Notes: a model not told the origin generated them from the letters alone. Shown: positions 43,392-52,706, counted from the first letter of the stretch. The stretch: 64,000 nucleotides of DNA from Mycobacterium sp. GA-0227b (GCF_001499855.1 NZ_LQIK01000004.1:1-64000); one strand, 5' to 3'. Numbers and translations: made by a program.

Positions 43392-43982
43392 TTGGTCACC
43401 CGACGACCTGGGGGCCGCTCTGAGCGCGTCCGTGTGAAGGTTCTCGAAGCGGCGGTGGAGCGGCTGCTCGACGACGGCTACGACGGACTCAAGGTGCGCG
43501 ATGTCGCACGCTTGGCAGACGTCGCGGAAACCACGATCTATCGGCGCTGGCCCACGACGCACGATCTTGCTGCTGCCGCGGTCGGCCACCTCGCGCGCGC
43601 CGACAATCCGATTCCCGACACGGGCACGCTCGAGGGCGACTTAGGGACACTGTTGGGTCAGATACTCAACTTGCTTCGACGCCCGGAGGTCGAGCGGATT
43701 CTTCGCGTGGCTGCTGCGCTCGACAGTCGTGACCACGATGCCGTCGATGCACGTAAGGCATTCTGGCGCAGTCGATTCCTGGGGTCTTCGCGCATCGTCG
43801 AACGTGCCATCGACCGCGGCGAGCTCCCAGTCGGCACCGACCCAGACGAGTTGATCGAGTTTCTCGTGGCCCCGGCATATCTCCGGCTGCTGCTACTCGA
43901 CCGCCCACTGGACAGTGCGCTGCTCGACCTATCGGTGCACAACACCCTCGCCGCCTACGCAGTCGGCCGCCAGAACCCCTGA
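43392..43982 (+). CDS. TetR family regulator (TTG start with strong Shine-Dalgarno)
   Basis: A 196-residue repressor with SERVRVKVLEAAVERLLDDGY, the helix-turn-helix VRDVARLADVAETTIYRRWPT and a TetR_C_11-like ligand domain. The TTG at 43392 is preceded by AAAGGAGG at a 6-nt spacing, a near-perfect ribosome-binding site that decides this rare start. A small dyad, TAAGG-A-CCTTA (43348-43358), lies in the divergent gap and could be the operator. Its 3' end overlaps the NlpC/P60 gene by 28 bp. Confidence 0.87.
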   Translation: MVTRRPGGRSERVRVKVLEAAVERLLDDGYDGLKVRDVARLADVAETTIYRRWPTTHDLAAAAVGHLARADNPIPDTGTLEGDLGTLLGQILNLLRRPEVERILRVAAALDSRDHDAVDARKAFWRSRFLGSSRIVERAIDRGELPVGTDPDELIEFLVAPAYLRLLLLDRPLDSALLDLSVHNTLAAYAVGRQNP

Positions 43983-45136
43983 AAACCCTGCCCCGCGTTG
44001 CTCGTCCGAATCGGCGAAAGTTGAACGGGGTCACCGGCTTCGATCATCTGGCCGTTCCCGACGATCATCGCGACATGACCGTCCCACACCGCGAGGTCAC
44101 CCGGCCGTAGATCGCCCGCGGCGACGGGCGCGCCGATGTCCTGCTCCTGCGCGAGCCGCGGAAGGCTCAGTCCCGCTTCCGAATACGCCCATTGGGTGAG
44201 GGCGCTGCAATCGAGGCCGACGCCCGGCGTGGTGCCGCCCCAGTCGTACGGCACACCCAACTGCGTCAGCGCGTTCCGAACAGCGCTCGCCGCCACCGCG
44301 TTCGGCGCCGTCGCCGAGCTGCCGTCGGGAAGCCGCACCGCTACACCGTCTCCGAAGATCCCGGCATCCGGCGTCGGGACAGGAGCTTCGGGTCGGGAGA
44401 GTTCGGCGATGTCGCGCACCAGAGAGCCGAGTCCGCCCGCATTCGTGCCGAGCCCGCCGGCGCTGGACCCGAGCCCGCCGGCGCTGGACCCGAGCCCGCC
44501 GGCGCCGGACCCGAGGCCGCTGGACCCGAGCCCGCCACCGCCGGAGCCGAACCCGCCAGCACTTCCCAGCGGACTCATGGGCGCACCGAAGCCTGACGGT
44601 GTGGTTGCCGCGGCGCCGGACGGGGTCGTCGCGGCAGGAGCCGTTGCGCCCGCGGCGATCCCGGCGGCGTGCCCGTCGAGCTCGGCGCGCAACTCGTCGA
44701 CCACCCCGGCGGCCTCGGCGAGCGACCGCCGTGCCTCGGCCATCAGCTCCTCGGTCACGCCGGGCGAATCGAGATACGGCTCCAGCGCGCCCGCTCGGGC
44801 CTCGAACGCGTCCACGATGTCGCGTAGGCGCTGATGAGCGCGCGCGACCGCCGCGTCGGCGGCATCCGCCGTTTCGCCGAGCCGCCCGACCCGTCGCGCG
44901 AGTTCTTCCGTCTGCGCGGCGGTCGCGATGACGACGCGCTCGGCCGCGTCGGCCCCGGGGCCGGTCCAGTGCGGCGCCGCACTTCGCCAGGCCTGGCTGG
45001 TCGACGCCGAGACCTCCTGCAGCGCATTGCGCACATCGTGCAGAGCGGTCGCCAACTCCGCCCCCGAGCCGGGGCCGACCAGCGACTGAAGTTCTCGCAG
45101 GGGTGCCGTCAGCGCGGCCACCAACGCACTCGGCAT
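43955..45136 (-). CDS. NlpC/P60 peptidase with type VII-secretion-like N-terminus
   Basis: A 393-residue protein. Residues 1-155 are a helical hairpin-like domain with a WxG-type turn (HWTGPGADAA, Trp57). Residues 185-240 are low-complexity Gly/Ser/Leu repeats (GGLGSSAGGLGSSAGGLG). Residues 285-393 are an NlpC/P60 peptidoglycan hydrolase with Cys310 (VGLDCSALTQWAY), His354 (DGHVAMIVGNG) and Glu366 as third residue. It has no signal peptide, consistent with export by an ESX system together with the EspC-like protein encoded 2 bp upstream. A role in cell-wall remodelling is inferred. Confidence 0.82.
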   Translation of the reverse strand: MPSALVAALTAPLRELQSLVGPGSGAELATALHDVRNALQEVSASTSQAWRSAAPHWTGPGADAAERVVIATAAQTEELARRVGRLGETADAADAAVARAHQRLRDIVDAFEARAGALEPYLDSPGVTEELMAEARRSLAEAAGVVDELRAELDGHAAGIAAGATAPAATTPSGAAATTPSGFGAPMSPLGSAGGFGSGGGGLGSSGLGSGAGGLGSSAGGLGSSAGGLGTNAGGLGSLVRDIAELSRPEAPVPTPDAGIFGDGVAVRLPDGSSATAPNAVAASAVRNALTQLGVPYDWGGTTPGVGLDCSALTQWAYSEAGLSLPRLAQEQDIGAPVAAGDLRPGDLAVWDGHVAMIVGNGQMIEAGDPVQLSPIRTSNAGQGFQGFWRPTA

Positions 45137-45138
45137 CG

Positions 45139-45429
45139 TCAGACGCCGCTGACCCGTGCGCCCGCGCGATCGTCGGCGTCGTCGTAGGCGCGCGCCGTCC
45201 GGTATGCGGCGTCACCGGTCGCCGATGCCCGGTCCCGCAACGCTGCGACGCCGCGCGCCTCGTGCGCCACGGCTTCGGCCAGCGCCGCGAGGAACGGCTC
45301 GCCGACCGGACCGAACGCTGGCGCCGACGTGGGGGCGCTCGCGAGTTTCGAAGCGATGGCGGCGAGTTCGTCGGCGTGCGCGGAGTTCGCCGCGGCCAGG
45401 TTGCGGATGGCGTCCGTATCGGCGTGCAT
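45139..45429 (-). CDS. EspC-like type VII secretion substrate (DUF2580-like)
   Basis: A 96-residue, alanine-rich, fully helical protein. The DUF2580/EspC-like pattern is visible: an amphipathic first helix with NSAHADELAAIASKL, the central GPVGEPFLAALAEAV, and a C-terminal helix ending AYRTARAYDDADDRA. That last helix contains YxxxD (YDDAD), the general ESX secretion signal. It is the first gene of a pair with the NlpC/P60 peptidase and is divergent from upp. No ESX machinery genes are in the window. Confidence 0.72.
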   Translation of the reverse strand: MHADTDAIRNLAAANSAHADELAAIASKLASAPTSAPAFGPVGEPFLAALAEAVAHEARGVAALRDRASATGDAAYRTARAYDDADDRAGARVSGV

Positions 45430-45478
45430 GTCGTTAGGACGCGGCGCGACGGACCTCGGTTCCCGTTAAGGTCGGGCA

Positions 45479-46102
45479 ATGGATGTGCGCGTCGTCGACC
45501 ACCCGCTTGCGGCCGCACGACTGACCACATTGCGCGACGCCACAACCGACAACGCCGTCTTCCGGGCGGCCTTGCGAGACCTCACGCTGATGCTGGTGTA
45601 CGAGGCGACCCGGGACGCCGCCGTCGAGACCATCCCGGTGCGCACCCCGCTGGCCGAGACCACCGGCTGCCGACTGGCCAACCCGCCGTTGCTCGTCCCT
45701 GTGCTGCGGGCCGGTCTGGGCATGGTCGACCAGGCGCACGTGCTGATCCCCGAGGCGCGCGTCGGCTTCGTCGGTGTCGCCCGCAACGAGCAAACCCATC
45801 AACCGACGCCGTATCTGGAGTCGCTGCCCGACGACCTGAGCACCCAGCCGGTGATCGTGCTCGACCCGATGCTGGCGACCGGCGGTTCGATGCTGCACAC
45901 GGTCGAGTTGCTGCATTCGCGCAACGCCGTCGACATCACGGCGATCTGCGTCGTCGTCGCACCGGAAGGCTTGGCCGCGCTGGAGAAGGCGGCGCCGAAC
46001 GTCCGGCTGGTCACCGCCACCATCGACGAATGCCTCAACGACATCGCCTACATCGTGCCCGGCCTCGGCGACGCGGGGGACCGCCAGTTCGGCCCGCGCT
46101 AG
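45479..46102 (+). CDS. upp: Uracil phosphoribosyltransferase
   Basis: A 207-residue enzyme making UMP from uracil and PRPP. Marks are [32 protein letters not shown], the PRPP loop [19 protein letters not shown] and the uracil-binding C-terminus [15 protein letters not shown]. It shares CTAG with the convergent pmmB gene. It works with cdd, deoA and PNP in nucleobase salvage. Confidence 0.97.
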   Translation: MDVRVVDHPLAAARLTTLRDATTDNAVFRAALRDLTLMLVYEATRDAAVETIPVRTPLAETTGCRLANPPLLVPVLRAGLGMVDQAHVLIPEARVGFVGVARNEQTHQPTPYLESLPDDLSTQPVIVLDPMLATGGSMLHTVELLHSRNAVDITAICVVVAPEGLAALEKAAPNVRLVTATIDECLNDIAYIVPGLGDAGDRQFGPR

Positions 46103-47727
46103 AACCGCGAGCAGAGGCCGGCCAACTCGTCCTGCACCCGCCGGGCCCGCTCCCGCGCTGCCGCCAGATCGGCGACGTCGCTGCTGCGTACCTCGATGTA
46201 GGACTTGACCTTTGGCTCGGTACCCGAGGGGCGCACCACCACCCGCACCGCGATGTCATCGCCACCGCCGGTCAGGATCAGCGCGTCGGTACCGTCATCG
46301 GGCTCCAGATCGGTGACGGTCACCTCGTATCCGCCGAGGCGGTCGGGTGGCGTCTCACGCAGGCGTGTCATCACCGCGTTCGCCTCCTGTGCGTCCTCGA
46401 CGGGCCGCGAAACCGCCGTCGTGGTGTGCACGCCGTGGCGGCGGGCCAGGTCGTCGAGCGCGTCGAGCAGTGTGTGCCCGCGGTCGCGCAGCGCCGCAAT
46501 CAGATCGCAGACCAACACCGCCGCGCTGATGCCGTCCTTGTCGCGCACCGCGGACGGATCGACGCAGTGGCCGATCGCCTCCTCGTATGCGTACACCAAC
46601 GTGCAGCCCGGCAGGTCGACGTCCGCCCGCGACAACCACTTGAAGCCGGTGGGCGTTTCGACGTGACGCGCCCCTTGCTCCCGCGCGATCGCCGCCAGCA
46701 TGCGCGACGACACCAGCGAACTGGCCACCACCGTGGATTCGGTCACCGCCCCGGGTTCGACCTGCGACAAGATGTAATCGCCCAGCAGCCAACCGGTTTC
46801 GTCACCTGAGAGCATGCGCCAACCGTCCGGCGTCGGAACACCGACCGCGCACCGGTCGGCGTCGGGATCCAACGCGATCGCGACCTCGGCGTCGACGTCG
46901 GCGGCCAGTTTCAGCACCGCTTCGACGGCCTCGGATTCCTCCGGGTTCGCCGAGGTCACCGTGGGGAAGTCGGCGTCGGGCGCGAACTGGTCTTCTACAA
47001 CATGCACGTCGGAGAAGCCGGCGCGCACGAACGCGTCGAGGGCGAACTCCCCGCCGACGCCGTGCAGAGGGGTGAACGCGACCCGCACCGAACCGTGGGT
47101 GTGCCGGACATTCGCGGCGCGTTCGACGTAGCGCTGCACTTCGTCGACGCCACCCGGCGTCACCGCCTGGCGCGGGATCTCGTCGGCGTGCGGCGCCTCG
47201 GCCATGGCCTGCTCGATCTCGCGGTCGGTCGGCGAGATGATCGGGAAGCCGCCGCCGAAGAACACCTTGAAGCCGTTGTCGGACGGCGGATTGTGCGAGG
47301 CGGTGATCTGGATACCCGCGGCGGCCGGGCGGTGGCGCACGGCGAAGGCGACGATCGGCGTGGGCACGGCGGTGAAGAAGAGTGTGACGCGAAACCCGTG
47401 CGCAGCAAGGACTTCAGCGGCGGCCAGGGCGAACTCGTCGGACCCGTGCCGGGCGTCGCGGCCCACGATGACGTCCTGGCCGGACAGGCCCCGGTCCGTG
47501 AGCACCTTGGCGACCGCCCAGCTGGCGCGCAGCACGACGGCCAGGTTCATGCCGCTGGGGCCACCGCGCAGCGGTCCGCGCAAACCTGCGGTGCCGAACG
47601 TCAGTGGGTTTGCGAATCGCCGTTCGAGCTCTTCTTGTGAACACTCCGAGAGCTCGGCGGCGGTTTGGGGATCGGGATCGTGAGTGATCCACTCCTGCGC
47701 TGTACTTGTCGCCGGCGACGCAGTCAT
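46099..47727 (-). CDS. pmmB: Phosphomannomutase/phosphoglucomutase PmmB
   Basis: A 542-residue alpha-D-phosphohexomutase. Marks are [20 protein letters not shown] at the N-terminus, the phosphoserine loop [20 protein letters not shown], the metal loop [14 protein letters not shown], the sugar-specificity loop [10 protein letters not shown], and the phosphate-binding C-terminus [12 protein letters not shown]. The length and position (next to upp and the PNP gene) match Rv3308. Confidence 0.95.
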   Translation of the reverse strand: MTASPATSTAQEWITHDPDPQTAAELSECSQEELERRFANPLTFGTAGLRGPLRGGPSGMNLAVVLRASWAVAKVLTDRGLSGQDVIVGRDARHGSDEFALAAAEVLAAHGFRVTLFFTAVPTPIVAFAVRHRPAAAGIQITASHNPPSDNGFKVFFGGGFPIISPTDREIEQAMAEAPHADEIPRQAVTPGGVDEVQRYVERAANVRHTHGSVRVAFTPLHGVGGEFALDAFVRAGFSDVHVVEDQFAPDADFPTVTSANPEESEAVEAVLKLAADVDAEVAIALDPDADRCAVGVPTPDGWRMLSGDETGWLLGDYILSQVEPGAVTESTVVASSLVSSRMLAAIAREQGARHVETPTGFKWLSRADVDLPGCTLVYAYEEAIGHCVDPSAVRDKDGISAAVLVCDLIAALRDRGHTLLDALDDLARRHGVHTTTAVSRPVEDAQEANAVMTRLRETPPDRLGGYEVTVTDLEPDDGTDALILTGGGDDIAVRVVVRPSGTEPKVKSYIEVRSSDVADLAAARERARRVQDELAGLCSRF

Positions 47728-47780
47728 GGCGCTAGTGTGCCCACTTTCCTGTCGGCATATTCCAGCGACGCGGGTCGCCG

Positions 47781-48575
47781 TCAGAGCCGGGCGATGACCG
47801 CGGCGAGCAGCGCGCCCATTCGCGTCGCCGACCGGCGGCCCGCCTCCAACACCTCTTCGTGGTTCAGCGGGCGGCCCGTCATCCCCGCGGCGAGATTGGT
47901 CACCAGCGACACCCCGAGCACCTGCGCGCCCGCTTCACGCGCGGCGATGGTCTCGTGCACGGTCGACATGCCGACCAGGTCCGCGCCCAGCGTGCGCAGC
48001 ATCCGGATCTCTGCGGGCGTCTCGTACTGCGGCCCCGCCAGCCCGGCGTAGACGCCGTCGGCCAGCGCGGGGTCGATCTCGCGAGCGATGCCGCGCAGTC
48101 GCGGCGAGTACGCCTCGACCATGTCGACGAACCGCGGCCCCACCAGCGGGGAGCGGCCCGTCAGGTTGAGGTGGTCGCTGATCAGCACCGGCTGGCCCAC
48201 CGCGAACTCCTCCCGCAGACCACCGGCGGCGTTGGTCAGCACCACCGTGTGCACGCCGCTCGCGCAGGCGGCACGCACCGCATGCACGACGTGGCGCAGG
48301 TCGTGGCCCTCGTAGCCGTGGATGCGGCCCACGAACACCAACACCCGGTGGTCGGCGACGCGCATCGACAACAACTGGCCGCCGTGTCCCTCGGCGGCCG
48401 GCGGGGTGAACCCCGGCAATTCGGCGACCGGGACCACCGCCACCGGGTCACCCAGCGGTTCGACGGCCGGTGCCCAGCCCGAACCCAGGACGACCGCGAC
48501 GTCGTGGCGGTCGACGCCGGTGCGCTCGGCGATGGCGGCCGCCGATTCGGCAGTCAGGGCCTGCGCATCGGTCAC
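47781..48575 (-). CDS. punA: Purine nucleoside phosphorylase
   Basis: A 264-residue trimeric-class PNP cleaving inosine and guanosine with phosphate. Marks are [16 protein letters not shown] (phosphate Ser), [58 protein letters not shown] and the base-binding [15 protein letters not shown], followed by SLVTNLAAG. The GTG at 48575 gives the expected N-terminus. It corresponds to Rv3307 (deoD). Confidence 0.94.
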   Translation of the reverse strand: MTDAQALTAESAAAIAERTGVDRHDVAVVLGSGWAPAVEPLGDPVAVVPVAELPGFTPPAAEGHGGQLLSMRVADHRVLVFVGRIHGYEGHDLRHVVHAVRAACASGVHTVVLTNAAGGLREEFAVGQPVLISDHLNLTGRSPLVGPRFVDMVEAYSPRLRGIAREIDPALADGVYAGLAGPQYETPAEIRMLRTLGADLVGMSTVHETIAAREAGAQVLGVSLVTNLAAGMTGRPLNHEEVLEAGRRSATRMGALLAAVIARL

Positions 48576-48631
48576 AGTGCGCGAGCTTATCTGTCGGTCC
48601 CGGCGCGCGGCCGCAGTGAGATACTGCCAAG

Positions 48632-49813
48632 ATGCCAGCACTCACCGCGTCGGACGCCGTCGAAGACGCCGTCAACCGACGCCGTGGCGATCTGGTCGAG
48701 CTGTCGCACTCCATCCACGCCGAACCCGAACTCGCATTCGCCGAACACCGCAGCTGTGCCAAGACGCAGGCCCTGGTGGCCGAGTACGGGTTCGCCGTCG
48801 CGCATGCGCCCGGCGGGTTGGAGACCGCGTTCCGCGCCGTCTACGGCAGCGGGCCGCTCGTCATCGGGGTGTGCGCCGAATACGACGCGCTGCCGGGCAT
48901 CGGGCACGCCTGCGGACACAACATCATTGCCGCGTCCGCGGTCGGCACCGCGCTGGCACTCGCGGAGGTGGCCGACCAGCTGGGGCTGACGGTCGTGCTG
49001 CTCGGCACCCCGGCCGAGGAGGCCGGCGGAGGAAAGGTGCTGATGCTGAACGCCGGCGCGTTCGACGACATCGCGGCGTCGGTGATGCTGCACCCCGGCC
49101 CGCTCGATATCGCCCGCGCGCGCTCACTCGCGCTCTCGCAGGTCGCGATCCGGTACGAGGGCAGGGAAGCGCACGCCGCGGTCGCGCCGTACCTCGGCCT
49201 CAACGCCGTCGACGCGATCACCGTCGCGCAGGTGGCGATCGGGCTGCTGCGCCAGCAGATGGCGCCCGGTCAGATGGCGCACGGCATCGTCACCGACGGC
49301 GGCCAGGCCACCAACGTCATCCCCGCGCGCGCCGAGATGCAGTTCACGATGCGGGCCAACGACGCCGCCTCGCTGCGGGAACTCGAACAACGGATGGCCG
49401 ACTGCTTCCTGGCCGGCGCTGTGGCGACCGGCTGCAGCCACGAGGTCACCGAGACCGAACCCAGCTACCTCGAGCTGACCCCGGACACCTGGCTGGCGGA
49501 GACGTTCCGCGCCGAGATGCAGCGGCTGGGCCGCGAGCCGGTGCCCGCCGACGTCGAGGCCGCGCTGCCGCTGGGCAGCACCGACATGGGCAACGTCACC
49601 CAGGTGATGCCCGGAATCCATCCGATCGTCGGCATCGATGCGGGCGGCGCGTCGGTGCACCAGCCGGCGTTCGCGACGGCCGCGGCCGGGCCCAGCGCGG
49701 ACAAGGCCGTCATCGAGGGCGCGATCATGCTGGCCCGCACCGCCGTGCGGTTGGCCGAAACGCCGCACGAGCGCGACCGGGTGATGGAGTCACAGGCGAG
49801 GCGGGCGTCGTGA
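48632..49813 (+). CDS. amiB1: M20-family amidohydrolase AmiB1
   Basis: A 393-residue M20 metallopeptidase/amidohydrolase. Metal-site motifs are [17 protein letters not shown] (His/Asp), [15 protein letters not shown] (Glu-Glu) and the dimerisation-domain [32 protein letters not shown] and [10 protein letters not shown] lie near the C-terminus. Family members hydrolyse N-acyl amino acids or p-aminobenzoyl-glutamate-like substrates. It is coupled to the next gene by GTGA. Confidence 0.88.
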   Translation: MPALTASDAVEDAVNRRRGDLVELSHSIHAEPELAFAEHRSCAKTQALVAEYGFAVAHAPGGLETAFRAVYGSGPLVIGVCAEYDALPGIGHACGHNIIAASAVGTALALAEVADQLGLTVVLLGTPAEEAGGGKVLMLNAGAFDDIAASVMLHPGPLDIARARSLALSQVAIRYEGREAHAAVAPYLGLNAVDAITVAQVAIGLLRQQMAPGQMAHGIVTDGGQATNVIPARAEMQFTMRANDAASLRELEQRMADCFLAGAVATGCSHEVTETEPSYLELTPDTWLAETFRAEMQRLGREPVPADVEAALPLGSTDMGNVTQVMPGIHPIVGIDAGGASVHQPAFATAAAGPSADKAVIEGAIMLARTAVRLAETPHERDRVMESQARRAS

Positions 49814-50982
49814 GCGTGCTGCCCCACGCCGCCGCGCGGTGGCTCTCGGCCCACTACGACGACCTCGTCGAGTGGCGCCGCCACATTCACATGCACCCCG
49901 AGCTGGGCCGGCAGGAGTTCGCCACCACGCAGTTCGTCGCGTCCCGGCTGGCCGACGCGGGCCTGAACCCGAAGGTGCTGCCCGGTGGAACGGGCTTGAC
50001 GTGCGACTTCGGTCCCGAACACGGACCTCGAATCGCGTTGCGCGCCGACATGGACGCGCTCCCGATGGCCGACCGCACCGGCGCGCCGTACGCGTCGCTG
50101 GTGCCGAACGTCTCGCACGCCTGCGGGCACGACGCGCACACCGCGATCCTGCTGGGCGCCGCCCTGGCATTGGCGTCCGTGCCCGAACTCCCGGTCGGGG
50201 TGCGGCTGATCTTCCAGGCCGCCGAGGAGCTGATGCCGGGCGGGGCGATCGACGCGATCGCCGCGGGCGCGCTGACCGGGGTGTCCCGGATCTTCGCGCT
50301 GCACTGCGATCCGCGGCTGGCCGTGGGCAAGGTCGCGATGCGGGCCGGACCGATCACGTCGGCCGCCGATCAGCTCGAGGTGACGCTGCACTCGCCGGGC
50401 GGTCACACCTCACGACCGCATCTCACCGGTGACCTGGTCTACGGGCTGGGCACGCTGATCACCGGTGTGCCGGGGGTGTTGTCGCGCCGCATCGACCCCC
50501 GCAACAGCACCGTGATGGTGTGGGGTGCGGTCAATGCGGGCGTCGCCGCCAACGCCATCCCGCAGACCGGCACGCTGGCCGGCACCATCCGCACCGCCAG
50601 CCGCGACACCTGGGAGATGCTGGAATCCATTGTGCGCGAGTCTGTTTCGTCGTTACTCGCGCCGCTCGGTATTGAGTACAGCCTGCAGTACCGCCGCGGG
50701 GTGCCGCCGGTGGTAAACGAGGAGATCTCGACGCGCATCCTGACCCACGCGATCGAAGCGATCGGACCCGACGTGCTGGCCGACACCCGGCAGTCCGGCG
50801 GCGGCGAGGACTTCTCGTGGTATCTGGAGGAAGTGCCGGGTGCGATGGCGCGCCTGGGCGTGTGGACGGGCCGCGGCCCCCAGTTGGATTTGCACCAGCC
50901 GACGTTCGACCTCGACGAGCGGGCGCTGGCGGTAGGGGTGCGGGTGCTGGTCAACATCATCGACCAGGCCGCCCAGTTCTAA
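49810..50982 (+). CDS. amiA1: M20-family amidohydrolase AmiA1
   Basis: A 390-residue M20D amidohydrolase, paralogous to the preceding gene product. Marks are LVEWRRHIHMHPELGRQEF, ALRADMDALPMAD, VSHACGHDAHTAILLGAA, LIFQAAEELMPGGA, the lid-domain SPGGHTSRPHLTGD and QSGGGEDFSWYLEEVPG. The GTG start overlaps the amiB1 stop. The pair matches Rv3306c-Rv3305c. The substrate is an N-acylated amino acid or similar; it is not defined by sequence. Confidence 0.9.
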   Translation: MSVLPHAAARWLSAHYDDLVEWRRHIHMHPELGRQEFATTQFVASRLADAGLNPKVLPGGTGLTCDFGPEHGPRIALRADMDALPMADRTGAPYASLVPNVSHACGHDAHTAILLGAALALASVPELPVGVRLIFQAAEELMPGGAIDAIAAGALTGVSRIFALHCDPRLAVGKVAMRAGPITSAADQLEVTLHSPGGHTSRPHLTGDLVYGLGTLITGVPGVLSRRIDPRNSTVMVWGAVNAGVAANAIPQTGTLAGTIRTASRDTWEMLESIVRESVSSLLAPLGIEYSLQYRRGVPPVVNEEISTRILTHAIEAIGPDVLADTRQSGGGEDFSWYLEEVPGAMARLGVWTGRGPQLDLHQPTFDLDERALAVGVRVLVNIIDQAAQF

Positions 50983-50994
50983 CTTTCCTTCTCC

Positions 50995-51025
50995 CGCGAG
51001 TGACCGTGTTTGCGCCCGACACGCC
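50995..51025 (+). repeat. Dispersed ~32 bp intergenic element, copy B
   Basis: CGCGAGTGACCGTGTTTGC followed by GCCCGACACGCC, 13 bp after the amiA1 stop. It is identical to copy A (40696-40727) over the first 19 nt and differs by a 1-nt deletion and two substitutions beyond. The remaining ~140 bp to the DUF559 gene shows nothing I can name. Confidence 0.75.
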
Positions 51026-51163
51026 GGTTCTCGCGAACACTCGGCGGCCGTCCCCGACTCCGTGTGGGCCCACGCCAGAGTTGATCGTCCACAATTTGAC
51101 CTTCATCCACAGCTTGGCCACACGGCCTATCGGCGCGGCCGCTCGTCGCTGACGATCAGCGCT

Positions 51164-52051
51164 GTGAACCGACAATTGACAGAACTTTTCGATACGCAGG
51201 GTGGGCTCGCCACGAGTGCCCAGATCCTGCAACACATGACGAGACGCGGCTTCGACTCAGCACTCGAATCCGGTCACTTGCAACGGCTTTGGCCAGGGGT
51301 CTACTGCATTGGCGAACCGGATGACGCGATGCGGCTGCGCGGGCTCGATTTTCGCTGTGGCACTCCGGTGGCCGCGTGTCTGCACACCGCAGCGGCGATC
51401 CATGGCTTCGATATCGAAGAGCCCGCCGATCTTCATGTGCTCAGCCCGCCGGGTTCACGATTGCGATCGACCGACGGCATGAAAGTCCATCGACGCGAGG
51501 GTGCGCCGCTGACCGTCGTCGACGGCAGGCCGGTCACCGCGGCGGCGTGGACGGCGGTGGAGGTGGCCCGTTCGCAGCGTCGACCGAGGGCATTGGCCAC
51601 GTTGGATGCCGCGCTGCGCAGCGGTTCAGTGAATCGGACCGAGCTGTGGCGTGCGGCCGTCGAGCAGGCCGGCCGGCGCGGCATCGTCGCCGTTCGCGAC
51701 CTGATCACGTTGGCCGACGCCCGCTCGGAATCACCGATGGAGAGCGAAGCGCGGCTCGCGATGATCGACGGTGGCCTGCCGACCCCGGAGCTGCAGTACG
51801 AGCTCATCGACGGGAATGGGCAGCTTCGTCGCGTCGATTTCGCCTGGCCGGCCTACCGGGTGGCCGTCGAGTACGACGGTCTGGACTGGCACAGCAGCGC
51901 CGAGGCGCTACGGCGCGACCGTCGCCGAACGGCTGCACTCCTCGACGTCAGATGGGTGGTCATTGCGATCGTCTTCGAGGATGTTCGGTACCGGTCGAGG
52001 GAGCTCGTTGCTCGCATCGACAACCAGTTGCGTCGCGCTCGCGCGGCGTGA
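51164..52051 (+). CDS. AbiEi-like/DUF559 endonuclease-fold protein
   Basis: A 295-residue two-domain protein. The N-terminal part resembles the AbiEi winged-helix antitoxin domain (TELFDTQGGLATSAQILQHM, RLWPGVYCIGEPDD). The C-terminal ~100 residues are a DUF559/Vsr-like PD-(D/E)xK fold: ESEARLAMIDGGLPTPELQY, then RRVDFAWPAYRVAVEYDGLDWH with the acidic residues of a nuclease core, and RRDRRRTAALLDVRWVVIAI. Proteins of this architecture are common in mycobacteria and are usually orphans. No AbiEii toxin gene is adjacent. The GTG at 51164 gives the usual start. Confidence 0.75.
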   Translation: MNRQLTELFDTQGGLATSAQILQHMTRRGFDSALESGHLQRLWPGVYCIGEPDDAMRLRGLDFRCGTPVAACLHTAAAIHGFDIEEPADLHVLSPPGSRLRSTDGMKVHRREGAPLTVVDGRPVTAAAWTAVEVARSQRRPRALATLDAALRSGSVNRTELWRAAVEQAGRRGIVAVRDLITLADARSESPMESEARLAMIDGGLPTPELQYELIDGNGQLRRVDFAWPAYRVAVEYDGLDWHSSAEALRRDRRRTAALLDVRWVVIAIVFEDVRYRSRELVARIDNQLRRARAA

Positions 52052-52077
52052 GCGACCGCGAAATGCGCGCGAATTAC

Positions 52078-52109
52078 GGCGTGTCGGCGTACAGACGCGG
52101 TCGCTCGCG
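52078..52109 (-). repeat. Dispersed ~32 bp intergenic element, copy C (inverted)
   Basis: Read on the minus strand the segment is CGCGAGCGACCGCGTCTG then TACGCCGACACGCC. It aligns with copy A without gaps at 27 of 32 positions, and all five differences are transitions. It lies between the convergent DUF559 and GGCT-like genes. Confidence 0.7.
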
Positions 52110-52125
52110 GAAACTCGCGGAACTT

Positions 52126-52141
52126 CGCGTGGGCCCACGCG
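52126..52141. terminator. Palindrome between convergent genes
   Basis: CGCGTGGGCCCACGCG is a perfect 16-bp palindrome between the stop codons of two convergent genes. It is flanked on both sides by a directly repeated 16-mer, CGCGGAAACTCGCGGA. A bidirectional terminator is plausible, though the absence of a loop makes it equally a possible protein-binding site. Confidence 0.45.
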
Positions 52142-52159
52142 GAAACTCGCGGAAAAGAG

Positions 52160-52639
52160 TCAGCCGCTGGTGCCCGGGCCGATGTTGCGCGCCGGGCGAG
52201 TTCGTAGGTTGTGCACGTAATCCGCTGGGGCGCCGGCGACTTCGGCGGCGTCGGCCACCACGCCGAGATAGCGTGCCGACGGCAGACCACCCTCCCACGC
52301 GTCGACCACGTACAGCCACGCCAGCACCGGCTCGAAACTGGTGTCCGACGAGATGCGGTGCACCCGGCAGCGGATCTTCTTGTGAAAGCCCAGTTCCGAG
52401 CCTTCCCAGCGGTCGAGGTTCTCCTCGTCCTCCTTGGTCACGTCGTAGAGCACGACGAACACCTTCGATGTCGGATCCTCGACGACCGTGGCGAGCGCGC
52501 CCTCCCAGCCGATGTCCTCCCCGCCGAACGTCAGACGCCAGCCGTGCAGCCACCCCGTCCCCGCCATCGGGGAATGGGGCGCGCGCTGCAACATCTGCTC
52601 CGGATCCATGTTCGATCCGTACGCGGCATAGAGCGGCAC
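52160..52639 (-). CDS. Gamma-glutamylcyclotransferase-like protein (Rv3304-like)
   Basis: A 159-residue protein of the AIG2/GGCT fold. YAAYGSNMDPEQMLQRAP at the N-terminus is the substrate-binding YGSN loop. GWRLTFGG, the Val/Leu-rich strand VFVVLYDVTKED with the downstream acidic residue (LDRWEGSELGFHKK) and LAWLYVVDAWEGG follow the family pattern. GGCTs release 5-oxoproline from gamma-glutamyl compounds. The in vivo substrate is not known. The GTG start at 52639 is divergent from lpdA. Confidence 0.85.
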   Translation of the reverse strand: MPLYAAYGSNMDPEQMLQRAPHSPMAGTGWLHGWRLTFGGEDIGWEGALATVVEDPTSKVFVVLYDVTKEDEENLDRWEGSELGFHKKIRCRVHRISSDTSFEPVLAWLYVVDAWEGGLPSARYLGVVADAAEVAGAPADYVHNLRTRPARNIGPGTSG

Positions 52640-52706
52640 CAGGAAAGACTAGCTGGGTTCGCGCACAGGCTGCGCGATCAACCATCCGCTTCGTTAGGTT
52701 GGGGTC

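Noticed and set aside
48322..49809. Extension of amiA1 to 48322
   Set aside because: It runs through amiB1 in another frame. The GTG at 49810 overlapping the amiB1 stop gives the M20 family start.
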